DNA of 64,000 nucleotides from Leuconostoc mesenteroides subsp. mesenteroides ATCC 8293 (GCF_000014445.1 NC_008531.1:651001-715000), one strand, 5' to 3'; shown: positions 52,117 through 61,281, numbered from the stretch's first letter. Notes: generated by a model not told the origin, from the sequence alone. Numbers and translations are program-made.

Positions 52117-54469
52117 ACGCTTAGAAATTAGCGGATTTGGCCGTTGGTCGCAAGAAGCTTTTGATTTATCGGATGGTTTGCAGGTTATTTTCGGACAAAA
52201 TGAGTCGGGAAAAACAACCCTAAGAGCATTTATTGTAGGTGTCTTGTTTGGCTTTCCAACGAAAAAAAATGGTCATAATGTTTACGATCCAAAGGACGGA
52301 AGCCAATACGGTGGTAGCCTAATTTTAGAAACCGATGAGGGTGATGTCAAAATTACGCGTTTGAATCGTACCAAAACAACTTTGACAATTACACGCTTAA
52401 TTAATCAAACGGAAATTATTGATCCAGAAAAGTGGTTGAAACAAAAATTATCGCCACTTACAAGAGAAGCATTTGACGATATTTTTAATTTTAACCAAGA
52501 AGACCTAACCCGAATATCTCAAATCAAATCAGTGGATTTTCAAAAGTTGCTGCTAAATATTGGTGCTGTAGGGAGCACCGGTTGGTTAGATGTCATGGCT
52601 GAATTTGATAAGTCTGCTGATAAACTATTTGCTCCGCGGGCAAATAAAAGGCCTTTAAATATTGCCATTAAAGAATATGAAAATGCAACGGAAGAATTAC
52701 ATCAAAAAAGTGCTGAATTAGATGACTTTATGTTGGCAGAACAAGCACTAACTGATTTAGAAAGTGAGCAACATGAGCAAGAAGAAAAAATTCTTACTGC
52801 TAGTCAACAACTACAAGAAACACAACAGTTAGTACAACAATACCAATTGTTTGAATCAGCTAAAAAAATAGAAATCGAAAATGTACCCTCTGTTGATGAA
52901 AAGCAGGTCGTGCAAGCACGACGATTACAAATTGAAATTGACTCTTTGAATGATAATATTTTGCGGCATAATGAAGCGTTAAAAAATATTGAAGTGCCTC
53001 ATGAAGTGAGTGATGACAACACCGACCAAATGGTTTTGACAAAAGCACAAGTAGCGCAACGAAATTTAGCAGTGAATACTGAGAAGCGAACTAATTTGCT
53101 AAAGCAGAAGGAACAAATTGAAGCTCAGTTTGAGGGGGATGTGCCGAAAGGATTAACAGACAGTGAATTGCAAAGTTTATCCTCTTCAAATGTGTATTTG
53201 CTGTCAACTGGTGCGTTAATTTTAATCTTATTCGTTAGTATTTTTATAATGCACTGGCCTGCCCTGTGGATGGTTATTTTGTCACTAATTGTAACCGCAG
53301 GTCTCTTCTATAAGCGACAGAAGAAAAATCAAATACGCCAAATGATTCAAAAGGCTTACAGCCCCCTTAATATACAAAACATTAAGAAGATACAGCCTGA
53401 GGTGGATCAATATGAACAACAAAAAATGGATATTCAAAGCTTAAATGAACAAATTGAAGGCCAATATGACAGTCTTATTCAAATGATACAGCCAATTGCA
53501 TTGAAGCTTGATATTCAGATTCTTTCAGATTCGTTAGAATTAACCATTGCGCAATTAATAAGTGTTCAACAACAAGAAAGTCTTTCAGAGCAAAGTAAGC
53601 GAAGTATGTATGTGCAACAGCAAAATCAAATTGTCACTGAAATACAACAACAACAGGAAAAGTTGTCTGAGAAGTTGAACGAACAGAAAACAATTTTTAA
53701 AGAATATCATGTCACAGATTTGCACGAACTGCAAAACACATTAGATCAATATAATAAAAATGAACAATTAAAGCAGCGCTATCAAGATATCATGAACCAA
53801 ATTGATGAAAGTACGCGCCAAGAACTGTTAAAGTATGATGATGAAACTCAACTGCTTGAACAGAAGGAAAAACAACAAAAACACTTAACGATACTACAAA
53901 AACATGCCTTTGAATTGCAGAGCGACATTGCACATTATAAAGCTCAGCAAGAGCAAAGAACTAGTAACGATCAGTTCATGATGTTACAACAAGATCTTGC
54001 TAACCAAAAAACAGAACTGACACAACAATTTGGCGAATATTTAGCAAAAAAAATGAGCGTAAAATGGATAAATCAAGCCTTGCAAGATGCATCTCAAAAT
54101 CGCTTTCCAAAGATGCAGCAGTTAGCAACGGACTATTTTCAAAAACTGACAGCCGGTCGATATGTAAACATTCAATTCGATAAAAATACGTTGCAGGTCG
54201 TGAGAAATGATCGACAAAAGTTTAGTGTAGTAGAATTATCTACCGGGACGCAAGAACAACTATATGTGGCTTTTCGTTTAGCGTTAAGCCAAGTTATTAA
54301 GGATATTATTAATATGCCTATTCTAGTAGATGATGGCTTTGTTAATTTTGATTTAAGTCGCAAACAAAATGTTATAGCATTATTAACTGATATTGGACGG
54401 AATCAGCAAGTTATCTATTGGACAGCTGCTATTCATAACGAACACTTCGACAAAGTGATAGAATTATAA
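52106..54469 (+). CDS. yhaN: YhaN-type SbcC/Rad50-like ATPase with central membrane hairpin
   Basis: A 787-residue SMC-type ATPase. Walker A is GQNESGKTTLRAF (about 30). Long Gln/Glu-rich coiled coils run about 190-350 and 430-660. The C-terminal signature is ELSTGTQEQLYVAFRLA (about 710) and Walker B is MPILVDDGFVNFD (about 735). Between the coils, at about 365-408, lie two adjacent hydrophobic helices. Rad50/SbcC have a CxxC zinc hook there; this protein has no cysteine. It would thus be anchored in the membrane at the coil apex. It overlaps yhaO by 11 nt. It appears shorter than the Bacillus homologue. Confidence 0.92.
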   Translation: MKIKRLEISGFGRWSQEAFDLSDGLQVIFGQNESGKTTLRAFIVGVLFGFPTKKNGHNVYDPKDGSQYGGSLILETDEGDVKITRLNRTKTTLTITRLINQTEIIDPEKWLKQKLSPLTREAFDDIFNFNQEDLTRISQIKSVDFQKLLLNIGAVGSTGWLDVMAEFDKSADKLFAPRANKRPLNIAIKEYENATEELHQKSAELDDFMLAEQALTDLESEQHEQEEKILTASQQLQETQQLVQQYQLFESAKKIEIENVPSVDEKQVVQARRLQIEIDSLNDNILRHNEALKNIEVPHEVSDDNTDQMVLTKAQVAQRNLAVNTEKRTNLLKQKEQIEAQFEGDVPKGLTDSELQSLSSSNVYLLSTGALILILFVSIFIMHWPALWMVILSLIVTAGLFYKRQKKNQIRQMIQKAYSPLNIQNIKKIQPEVDQYEQQKMDIQSLNEQIEGQYDSLIQMIQPIALKLDIQILSDSLELTIAQLISVQQQESLSEQSKRSMYVQQQNQIVTEIQQQQEKLSEKLNEQKTIFKEYHVTDLHELQNTLDQYNKNEQLKQRYQDIMNQIDESTRQELLKYDDETQLLEQKEKQQKHLTILQKHAFELQSDIAHYKAQQEQRTSNDQFMMLQQDLANQKTELTQQFGEYLAKKMSVKWINQALQDASQNRFPKMQQLATDYFQKLTAGRYVNIQFDKNTLQVVRNDRQKFSVVELSTGTQEQLYVAFRLALSQVIKDIINMPILVDDGFVNFDLSRKQNVIALLTDIGRNQQVIYWTAAIHNEHFDKVIEL

Positions 54470-54496
54470 CTAATTAAGCTGGTAAGGGGCCATGAG

Positions 54497-55447
54497 ATGA
54501 ACAAATTATTAGCAGAGTATCAAGATACAGAGCATATTGATAATTTTGCATTAATCAAAGCTGCAGAGGTACGTTTAACGAAAACAGGGAAAACTTATAT
54601 CAGTATACTGTTTTCGGATCGCTCAGGAGATCTGCCTGGTAATCTTTGGGATGCTACTGATGAACAAATTAAGACTTTGATTCCTGGGAAAGTTGTTAGC
54701 TTACAAGGCGTTAGGGGATCATATCGTGATCAGCCTCAGATACAAATTACTCACGTCAGACTAACTGAAGCTGGGGAACCTGATAGTCCTTCAGATTTTA
54801 TGACTCATGCGCCAGTTAAAGAAGCCGAAATGAGCGAAGAACTTAGTGATTTTATCTTGTCAATTGCTAACCCTACCTGGAATCGATTAGTTAGAAAGTT
54901 ATTTACGCAATATAATGATTTGTTTTTAAAATATCCTGCCGCAAAGATGAATCATCACGCATTTGGAGGCGGACTGGCTTTTCACTCTTTGTCGATTGCT
55001 AAACTAGCAAAAAATCTTGTTTTACAATATCCGCAACTTAATCAGGATTTGCTGATTTCTGGTGCCTTGCTGCATGACTTGGGGAAAGTGATCGAACTTT
55101 CTGGACCAATTGCTACACAATATACATTGGCAGGAAACTTAATTGGCCATATTACGTTAATTGATGAGCAAATCGTTTTGGCAGCAAATGAGTTACATTT
55201 TGATTTGCAGAGTGAAGAAATGATTATTTTACGTCATGTGGTTCTAGCACATCATGGTTTGCTAGAGTTTGGATCGCCCGTTCGTCCGGCACTAATGGAA
55301 GCAGAAGTTCTCCATCAACTTGATGAGCTGGATGCGGGGATTCAAATGATGACGGGGGCTTTAGAAAAAACAAATTCAGGATCATTTTCCGATAAAATAT
55401 TTGGCTTAGACAATCGGAAGTTTTACAAAACAGAAGAGGATTTTTAA
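54497..55447 (+). CDS. yhaM: 3'-5' exoribonuclease YhaM
   Basis: A 316-residue two-domain nuclease. An N-terminal OB fold (about 15-95, with FSDRSGDLPGNLWDA) binds nucleic acid. The C-terminal HD domain shows HHAFGGGLAFHSLS (about 155-168) and the metal site ALLHDLGKVIEL (about 192). Known YhaM trims RNA and can degrade DNA. It is the third gene of the SOS-controlled operon, 27 nt after yhaN, with AAGGGG upstream of the ATG. Confidence 0.94.
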   Translation: MNKLLAEYQDTEHIDNFALIKAAEVRLTKTGKTYISILFSDRSGDLPGNLWDATDEQIKTLIPGKVVSLQGVRGSYRDQPQIQITHVRLTEAGEPDSPSDFMTHAPVKEAEMSEELSDFILSIANPTWNRLVRKLFTQYNDLFLKYPAAKMNHHAFGGGLAFHSLSIAKLAKNLVLQYPQLNQDLLISGALLHDLGKVIELSGPIATQYTLAGNLIGHITLIDEQIVLAANELHFDLQSEEMIILRHVVLAHHGLLEFGSPVRPALMEAEVLHQLDELDAGIQMMTGALEKTNSGSFSDKIFGLDNRKFYKTEEDF

Positions 55448-55471
55448 CTGAAAAATTAGTAGCGTACCCCA

Positions 55472-55630
55472 CTATAAACGTTTGAATAAGAAAAAAGCAA
55501 AGGCACAAAATCCAATTTGGATAATCAACACTGTGCTGACAAATGCAAGTAAGTGAACATCATTCAGACGAAATGACACATAAATTAATAATAATAAAAC
55601 TGAAAAAATGATGATATAAAACCCTGGCAT
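55472..55630 (-). CDS. Hidden 52-residue small membrane protein
   Basis: On the - strand, the ATG at 55630-55628 starts a 52-codon ORF ending in TAG at 55472. AAGGAGA lies 5-6 nt upstream, a near-perfect ribosome binding site. A TATAAT on the - strand about 40 nt upstream (within 55668-55674) is a possible -10. The protein begins MPGFYIIIFSVLLLLIYVSF and has two hydrophobic helices joined by RLNDVH, ending FFLFKRL. No family is recognised. It occupies most of the 419-nt gap between yhaM and the phosphodiesterase gene. Confidence 0.75.
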   Translation of the reverse strand: MPGFYIIIFSVLLLLIYVSFRLNDVHLLAFVSTVLIIQIGFCAFAFFLFKRL

Positions 55631-55792
55631 AAATTTCTCCTTATTTATTGTGATCCTATTTTAAATTATTATAAGGTGCAATAGTTATATGAATTTTAAA
55701 TGATCATAAGACGTCTATCACTTGAGTTTTAATTGTCTATTTAGTAATGAATTTAAGTTAAAGTATAGTACTCAAATACTAATGTTATATTT

Positions 55793-55821
55793 TTGAACGT
55801 CTCTCATATCAGTGCTACAAT
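55793..55821 (+). promoter_or_regulatory. Promoter of the phosphodiesterase gene
   Basis: TTGAAC (55793-55798), 17-nt spacer, extended -10 TGC-TACAAT (TACAAT at 55816-55821). Confidence 0.75.
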
Positions 55822-55866
55822 AAATGAAATATAAATATTTGTAATTTGACGAGAAGGAAGAAACTC

Positions 55867-57156
55867 ATGACTATTAAAAACCCGTTAGTAATTGTATCTT
55901 TTGATGCTATGGGTGCTGAAGATATTGCAGAGCACATTGATTTGATGCCTAATGTTGCTACTTTAATCGCTCGGGGAACCCATGTAAAAAAAGTTGAAGG
56001 CATTTATCCAACGCTAACTTATCCTTCACATACAACTATTATGACTGGTGTTTATCCCGCCAAGCATGGTATTGTAAACAATACAAAAATCCAGCCGGAG
56101 TTAGGGGATTCGCCAGACTGGTTTTGGTACGCGCGAGACATCAAGACACCAACTTTATTTGATTTGGCACACAACAAGGGATTAAAAACAGCCGCTTTTT
56201 TATGGCCGGTTTCAGCCAAAGCGCCAATTACATGGAATATCGCTGAAATTTTTCCTAACCGAATTTGGACCAACCAATATTTTGTGTCGTTTCATGCTAG
56301 TTCACCCTATTTTTTATTTGACATGAATAGAAAATTTGGTAAGTTTCGAAAAGGAATTGCACAACCACAGTTAGACCAATTTATTACAAAAGCCGCAGCA
56401 GACACAATTAAACACAAGAGGCCAGATATGACAGCTATTCATCTAGTTGATATGGATTCGCATCGGCACAAATATGGGGTGCGTTCTAAGCAAGCTTATG
56501 AGGCTTTAAAAAGATTAGATGGCAACCTTGGAGATATTATTCAAGCGACGAAAGATGCAGGTGCTTTTGAGCAAACCAATTTCGTTGTTTTAGGTGATCA
56601 TTTTCAAATTGACGTTGCAAATATGATTCATTTAAACAAGTTATTTGCCATTAATGATTGGCTAACTGTAACTGACAAAGGGCTGATTGCAAATGATTGG
56701 CGAGTATTAGCCAAAACAACTGATGGGTCTACGTATATTTATATAAAAGATCTTTCATTAGTGGATGAGGTGCGTGCTGTTGTACAGCAAGTACCTGGTA
56801 TCGAAATGATTTATACTTCTGCAGATATTATCAAGTGGCACATTGATCCAGAAGCCACTTTTATTGTTGAAGCGCAAAATGGTTTTTTCTTTACAGATGA
56901 AGTTGATCGGCCAGTAGTTGTGGAACCCACAGATGAGAAGGAATTAGGTCAAAGCGATCGCTATAAAGCAGTACATGGATTCAGACCGGATAAAGTAGGC
57001 TATCAGACTACCCTTGTGATGGCCGGACCAGATATTGCGCATGGCACAATTGAAGAAGCGAGCTTAGTAGATGAAGCGCCCACTATGGCACAATTACTTG
57101 ATGTGGAATTCGAAAACGTCTTAGACGGTATACCGCTCACCAAAGCGTTTAAATGA
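55867..57156 (+). CDS. Alkaline-phosphatase-superfamily phosphodiesterase (nucleotide pyrophosphatase-like)
   Basis: A 429-residue protein of the ENPP/type I phosphodiesterase group. Metal ligand Asp is in VSFDAMGAEDI (about 13) and the nucleophile Thr in YPTLTYPSHTT (about 48). Further metal residues are in VDMDSHRHKYG (about 200) and LGDHFQIDV (about 250), with HGF (about 375). No signal peptide, so it acts in the cytosol; the substrate is unknown. ATG at 55867 follows AAGGAAG. The upstream TTG at 55846 would add seven residues and is less likely. Confidence 0.88.
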   Translation: MTIKNPLVIVSFDAMGAEDIAEHIDLMPNVATLIARGTHVKKVEGIYPTLTYPSHTTIMTGVYPAKHGIVNNTKIQPELGDSPDWFWYARDIKTPTLFDLAHNKGLKTAAFLWPVSAKAPITWNIAEIFPNRIWTNQYFVSFHASSPYFLFDMNRKFGKFRKGIAQPQLDQFITKAAADTIKHKRPDMTAIHLVDMDSHRHKYGVRSKQAYEALKRLDGNLGDIIQATKDAGAFEQTNFVVLGDHFQIDVANMIHLNKLFAINDWLTVTDKGLIANDWRVLAKTTDGSTYIYIKDLSLVDEVRAVVQQVPGIEMIYTSADIIKWHIDPEATFIVEAQNGFFFTDEVDRPVVVEPTDEKELGQSDRYKAVHGFRPDKVGYQTTLVMAGPDIAHGTIEEASLVDEAPTMAQLLDVEFENVLDGIPLTKAFK

Positions 57157-57180
57157 AAATATCTTTTTTGGAGATTGATT

Positions 57181-58506
57181 GTGGATAAAAAAATGGATAA
57201 AAGCGAGTTAAAAGTTACAACGCGCTACAAGACAGTGTTAAAAAGTCTGGACAACACATGGCGTATTCTTGATGAAGGTAGGGTAGCTGTACTAAAAGAG
57301 GTGTTGATGTGGTTAGGGCATCCTGACAAATCGTTAAAAATTATCCATATTGCTGGGACTAATGGTAAAGGGTCAACAGGCACAATGTTGGGATCAATTT
57401 TAAAGGCCAATGGATACACCTATGGTCATTTTTCAAGTCCTTCTATCATGGACGATCGTGAACAAATTCGTATTAATGGGGAAATGATATCCAAAAGTGA
57501 TTTTTTAAAATATTATGATCAATTAGTCGTTCTTTTTAAACATCACAATGTGCCACTTTATTATTTATCTTATTTTGAGTATTTTACGATTATTTCATTG
57601 CTGGCATTTGTTGACAAAAAAGTGAATTTGGTTATTTTTGAAACGGGGTTAGGTGGCCTTTGGGATGCCACTAATGCGATTGAGCCACCAATGTTAACTG
57701 TTTTTACTAAAATTAGCATTGACCATCAAAATTTGTTGGGACATAATATCGCCGAAATTGCTGAAAACAAGGCTGCTATTATCAAACCGGGTACATGGGT
57801 AATCGACTATCCGGGACAAGATATTGAAGCCAAAAAGGTATTAAAAGCGCGAACAGAAAAAGTTGGCGCACGTTGGTTCGAACATAAGCGAGATGAAATC
57901 ATTATAGCTAATACCTCACCATCTGGTCTTGATTTGATTATTAATGGCAAGAGCGGTTATTTCTTAAGTATGGCGGGTGCTTTTCAGGTTCATAATTTCA
58001 GTATCGTATTGAAAACGAAAGCGGCATTGATCGAAAAAGGATATCAATTTGATACCGAAAAGACTCGTAATGGCATTGCTAATGTAAAAATGTTGGGACG
58101 GATGAATTACCATGCTGATAAAAACATTTTGTTTGATGCTGCTCATAATGTTGATGGCATTCAGGGATTAGTCTCTGCATTGAATTCTTGGCACTTAAAA
58201 ATTAAGCCGACTTTGATTCTAGGTGTTCTCAAGGACAAAGATTATCATGAGATGTTGGATGAAATTATACCATTTGTTCAGCGCGTCATTACCGTCACAC
58301 CGAATAACAAAACACGAGCGTTATCTGCAGACGAATTGGCAACTGATATCTTATCGAACTATCCAAGTATTGAGGTTGAGATTGCTAATGATGCTTCGGC
58401 AGCCATCTCACTTGCAATGCGTGTTCGTGAGTCTTCTCAGGCATTGATTGTCGTTACTGGATCATTCTACACTTTAAGTGCGATTCATAGGGAGGGGCGT
58501 ATTTAG
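57181..58506 (+). CDS. folC: Folylpolyglutamate synthase/dihydrofolate synthase
   Basis: Adds glutamates to folates (and glutamate to dihydropteroate if bifunctional), retaining the C1 carriers used by Fhs, PurN and PurH. Of about 441 residues, the Mur-ligase-type P-loop is IAGTNGKGSTGTML (about 58). The FSSPSIMDDREQIRING block and FETGLGGLWDATNA (about 158) are diagnostic. The GTG at 57181 lies 7 nt from GGAG and is preferred to TTG 57175 and ATG 57193. Confidence 0.93.
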   Translation: MDKKMDKSELKVTTRYKTVLKSLDNTWRILDEGRVAVLKEVLMWLGHPDKSLKIIHIAGTNGKGSTGTMLGSILKANGYTYGHFSSPSIMDDREQIRINGEMISKSDFLKYYDQLVVLFKHHNVPLYYLSYFEYFTIISLLAFVDKKVNLVIFETGLGGLWDATNAIEPPMLTVFTKISIDHQNLLGHNIAEIAENKAAIIKPGTWVIDYPGQDIEAKKVLKARTEKVGARWFEHKRDEIIIANTSPSGLDLIINGKSGYFLSMAGAFQVHNFSIVLKTKAALIEKGYQFDTEKTRNGIANVKMLGRMNYHADKNILFDAAHNVDGIQGLVSALNSWHLKIKPTLILGVLKDKDYHEMLDEIIPFVQRVITVTPNNKTRALSADELATDILSNYPSIEVEIANDASAAISLAMRVRESSQALIVVTGSFYTLSAIHREGRI

Positions 58507-58581
58507 AGCCATTTCAAAAATGATGATGCTTAGTAGCAGATCAAATTGATCATTTATTCACTTTTTTAGGTTGTTAATATT

Positions 58582-58610
58582 TTGTGAAAATGTCTTTCTC
58601 ATGTTAAAAT
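58582..58610 (+). promoter_or_regulatory. Promoter of dus
   Basis: TTGTGA (58582-58587), 17-nt spacer, extended -10 TGT-TAAAAT (TAAAAT at 58605-58610). Confidence 0.75.
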
Positions 58611-58625
58611 GGGAGAGATATTTTT

Positions 58626-58655
58626 ATGAGTATGAAACTTTATGAGGCAAAATAA
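58626..58655 (+). CDS. Possible 9-codon leader ORF before dus
   Basis: GGGAGAG (58611-58617) is well spaced for an ATG at 58626. This ORF encodes MSMKLYEAK and stops with a TAA that overlaps the dus ATG (TAATG). It could couple translation into dus, but dus also has its own GAGG at 58644-58647. Confidence 0.35.
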   Translation: MSMKLYEAK

Positions 58656-59752
58656 TGTCAGAATTAAAACCAAATTTTTTCTGGGACGAAGTCATTGAAA
58701 AAGTACAAAATAATCACGAGAGCAAACAACCTTTTTTTAGTATGGCACCAATGGAAGCCGTAACTGATACTGTTTTTAGACGTGTTGTCGCCAAAGCAGC
58801 GGCACCGGATGTTTATTATACTGAGTTTACCAATGCTAGTTCGATGGTTCATCCTAAAGCTAAGTTTTCTGTTCAGGGTCGCTTAGCAGTCGCTGAAGGC
58901 GAACAACAGCCCGTGGCACAGATATGGGGATCAAGACCCAAAGAAATAGCTGGGTCAATAGAGGTTTTAGCAGACATGGGCTATCAGGCTGTTGATATTA
59001 ATATGGGTTGCCCAGATGGCACAGTGATTAAAAATAGTTCTGGATCTGATTTGATCAGGCATCCTGATTTAGCTGAAGAAATTATTGTTGCCGCTCAAAG
59101 CGGTAGTTTGCCGGTTTCAGTAAAAACGCGGCTTGGTTTTTATAAACCAGAAGAATTTAGAGAATGGTTACCAATTATTTTACGGCATCAGGTAGCAGTT
59201 CTGACTGTCCATCTACGGTCTCGTAAAGAGATGTCTAAAGCACCAGCTCATTATGAACATATTGATGAAATACTGGCAATGCGTGACGAAATAGCACCCA
59301 ACACATTAATCCAAATTAATGGTGATATTAAAACTAGAGCACAGGGAATAGCATTAGTCCAAGAACACCCAGGTATTGATGGGATTATGATTGGTCGAGG
59401 AATTTTTGAAAATCCGTATGCTTTTGAAAAGGAACCGCGCCAACATACACTAGAAGAATCAATTGCGTTGTTGAATCTACAATTAGACTTATTTGATGAA
59501 GTTAGTGAAACGGTAACAACGAAACACTTTGAGGCTTTGAAAAGATACTTTAAAATTTATTTGCGTGGATTCGCCCATGCTTCAGCATTACGTCAAATGT
59601 TGATGGATACACATACAACGACTGAGGTTCGAGAAATTTTAACCCGGGAATTAGCCAAGGTCTATGCTGCAGTGGCTGACGATAAGCATATCTACCGTGA
59701 CAATGCTGCTGCCAGTGCTGATATGGCCTTGTCAGTGAATAAGCAAAAATAA
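58655..59752 (+). CDS. dus: tRNA-dihydrouridine synthase
   Basis: FMN enzyme that reduces uridines in tRNA. In 365 residues the TIM barrel starts FFSMAPMEAVTDTVFRR. It has VAQIWGSRPKE (about 90), DINMGCPDGTV with the catalytic Cys (about 115), VKTRLG (about 150) and GIMIGRGIFENP (about 245). The target position in tRNA cannot be told. It is followed by a weak terminator that also carries the murE promoter. Confidence 0.93.
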   Translation: MSELKPNFFWDEVIEKVQNNHESKQPFFSMAPMEAVTDTVFRRVVAKAAAPDVYYTEFTNASSMVHPKAKFSVQGRLAVAEGEQQPVAQIWGSRPKEIAGSIEVLADMGYQAVDINMGCPDGTVIKNSSGSDLIRHPDLAEEIIVAAQSGSLPVSVKTRLGFYKPEEFREWLPIILRHQVAVLTVHLRSRKEMSKAPAHYEHIDEILAMRDEIAPNTLIQINGDIKTRAQGIALVQEHPGIDGIMIGRGIFENPYAFEKEPRQHTLEESIALLNLQLDLFDEVSETVTTKHFEALKRYFKIYLRGFAHASALRQMLMDTHTTTEVREILTRELAKVYAAVADDKHIYRDNAAASADMALSVNKQK

Positions 59753-59769
59753 GAAGGCATTTGAAAGTT

Positions 59770-59794
59770 TGTGCGACTATTGCACAGCTTTTTT
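59770..59794 (+). terminator. Terminator after dus
   Basis: TGTGC (59770-59774) pairs with GCACA (59782-59786), followed by GC and six T. The stem is short but the T run is good. Confidence 0.6.
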
Positions 59795-59796
59795 AG

Positions 59797-59802
59797 TATA
59801 AT
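59797..59802 (+). promoter_or_regulatory. -10 element of the murE-like gene
   Basis: Perfect TATAAT ends 6 nt before the ATG at 59809, so the start point would be the A of the start codon. The -35 region falls inside the dus terminator and is not recognisable. Confidence 0.55.
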
Positions 59803-59808
59803 GAAATT

Positions 59809-61281
59809 ATGAGATTAACAACTGAAACAATTCAAAATTTATTAGTGGACCATAATCTATTATTAGATGCACCAGACGTTGATATGACGTTTGATTTCTT
59901 ACACTATGATACCCGAGAAGTACAAAAAAATACTTTATTTGTTATTAAGGGCGCCTTCAAAAGGGCTTACTTGGATAATGTACATGGTATTACAGGATTA
60001 ATTACAGAAACAAAAATTGATGTTGATTTACCGCAGTGGCAAGTAACGAATGTTCAAAAGGCTTTATCCTTGTTATCAATGGCTTTTTTTGACTATCCGC
60101 AGGAGCAGCTATGGATTGGTGCTTTTACAGGTACCAAAGGTAAAACGACTGCTGCTTATTTTGCCTATACAATGCTGAAAGAGGCAACTAATAATCATAC
60201 AGCCTTATTTTCTACAGTTGATCGCATTACTGGTCCGCAAGCATCCGACAAGAAAAAGTCTGATTTAACAACACCTGAGTCATATGAATTGTTTAAAGAT
60301 ATGCGTCAAGTTGTTGATAATGGTATGACTCACCTTGTGATGGAGGTGAGTTCACAAGCATATCTTAAAAATCGTGTTTATGGACTACGCTATGATGTGG
60401 GCGCCTTCTTGAATATCTCCCCAGATCATATTGGCCCTAATGAGCACCCAACATTTGAAGATTATTTGGCACACAAGTTGATGTTACTAGATCACTCAGA
60501 TGAGGTGATTGTCAACGCTGAAACAGACCATTTTGATACTATTTACACCTATGCTAAAAAAGCACATCATAAGGTCTACACATACAGCCGTCAAATGTTT
60601 ACTTCTGAAGAAAGTGCCATTCATGAAAGTAGGTTCACAGTTGTTAAGAGTGAATTCAACGAGATGCTTGGTTCGTATCGTTTAAATGTTCCAGGAGACT
60701 TCAATGAGTCAAACGCAATGGCAGCAATGATGTTGGTTTCTTTTGCTGGTGTTAAGCATCAAGCCATGGTAAAAGGATTAGATGAAGTGTTTATTCCCGG
60801 CCGGATGCTTAGTTTGCCAATTAATGGACATGGGGTTGCTTTTGTTGATTATGCTCATAATTTTGTCTCCATGCAGGCCTTACTTAGCTTTGCGCAGGCC
60901 CAGTATCCAAATGGTAGAGTGCTTGTTGTAGTTGGCTCCCCAGGTAATAAAGGTGTTTCGAGACGTGCTGATTTTGGACACGTAGTGAGCGATTTGGCTG
61001 ATGTAGTTTATTTAACCGCTGATGATCCACAATTTGAAAACCCATTGGATATTGCACATGAGATTGCCGCGCATATCAATAATGATAAATTAGAGGTGCA
61101 TTATGAAATGAATCGTATTGCAGCCATTCATGAAGCAATTTCTGCTGCAAATGAAAATGATATTGTTATTGTTGCTGGCAAGGGTGAAGATCCTTATCAA
61201 AAAATAGATGGTGTTGATGTGCCTTACATTGGCGATTATGCCGTTGTAAAACAATTTAGAGATCAGATAAAGAACCCGTAA
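59809..61281 (+). CDS. murE: MurE-like UDP-MurNAc-tripeptide synthetase (probably L-lysine adding)
   Basis: Adds the third residue to the peptidoglycan stem peptide. In 490 residues the Mur-ligase P-loop is FTGTKGKTTAAYFA (about 105). The central block TPESYELFKDM, EVSSQAYLKNRV (about 180) and NESNAMAAMMLV are typical. DAP-adding MurE has DNPR at the side-chain site; here it reads DDPQFENP, so lysine, the usual residue in these bacteria, is more likely (inference). There is no ribosome binding site before the ATG and TATAAT lies just upstream, suggesting a leaderless mRNA. The stop codon lies in the loop of the terminator. Confidence 0.9.
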   Translation: MRLTTETIQNLLVDHNLLLDAPDVDMTFDFLHYDTREVQKNTLFVIKGAFKRAYLDNVHGITGLITETKIDVDLPQWQVTNVQKALSLLSMAFFDYPQEQLWIGAFTGTKGKTTAAYFAYTMLKEATNNHTALFSTVDRITGPQASDKKKSDLTTPESYELFKDMRQVVDNGMTHLVMEVSSQAYLKNRVYGLRYDVGAFLNISPDHIGPNEHPTFEDYLAHKLMLLDHSDEVIVNAETDHFDTIYTYAKKAHHKVYTYSRQMFTSEESAIHESRFTVVKSEFNEMLGSYRLNVPGDFNESNAMAAMMLVSFAGVKHQAMVKGLDEVFIPGRMLSLPINGHGVAFVDYAHNFVSMQALLSFAQAQYPNGRVLVVVGSPGNKGVSRRADFGHVVSDLADVVYLTADDPQFENPLDIAHEIAAHINNDKLEVHYEMNRIAAIHEAISAANENDIVIVAGKGEDPYQKIDGVDVPYIGDYAVVKQFRDQIKNP

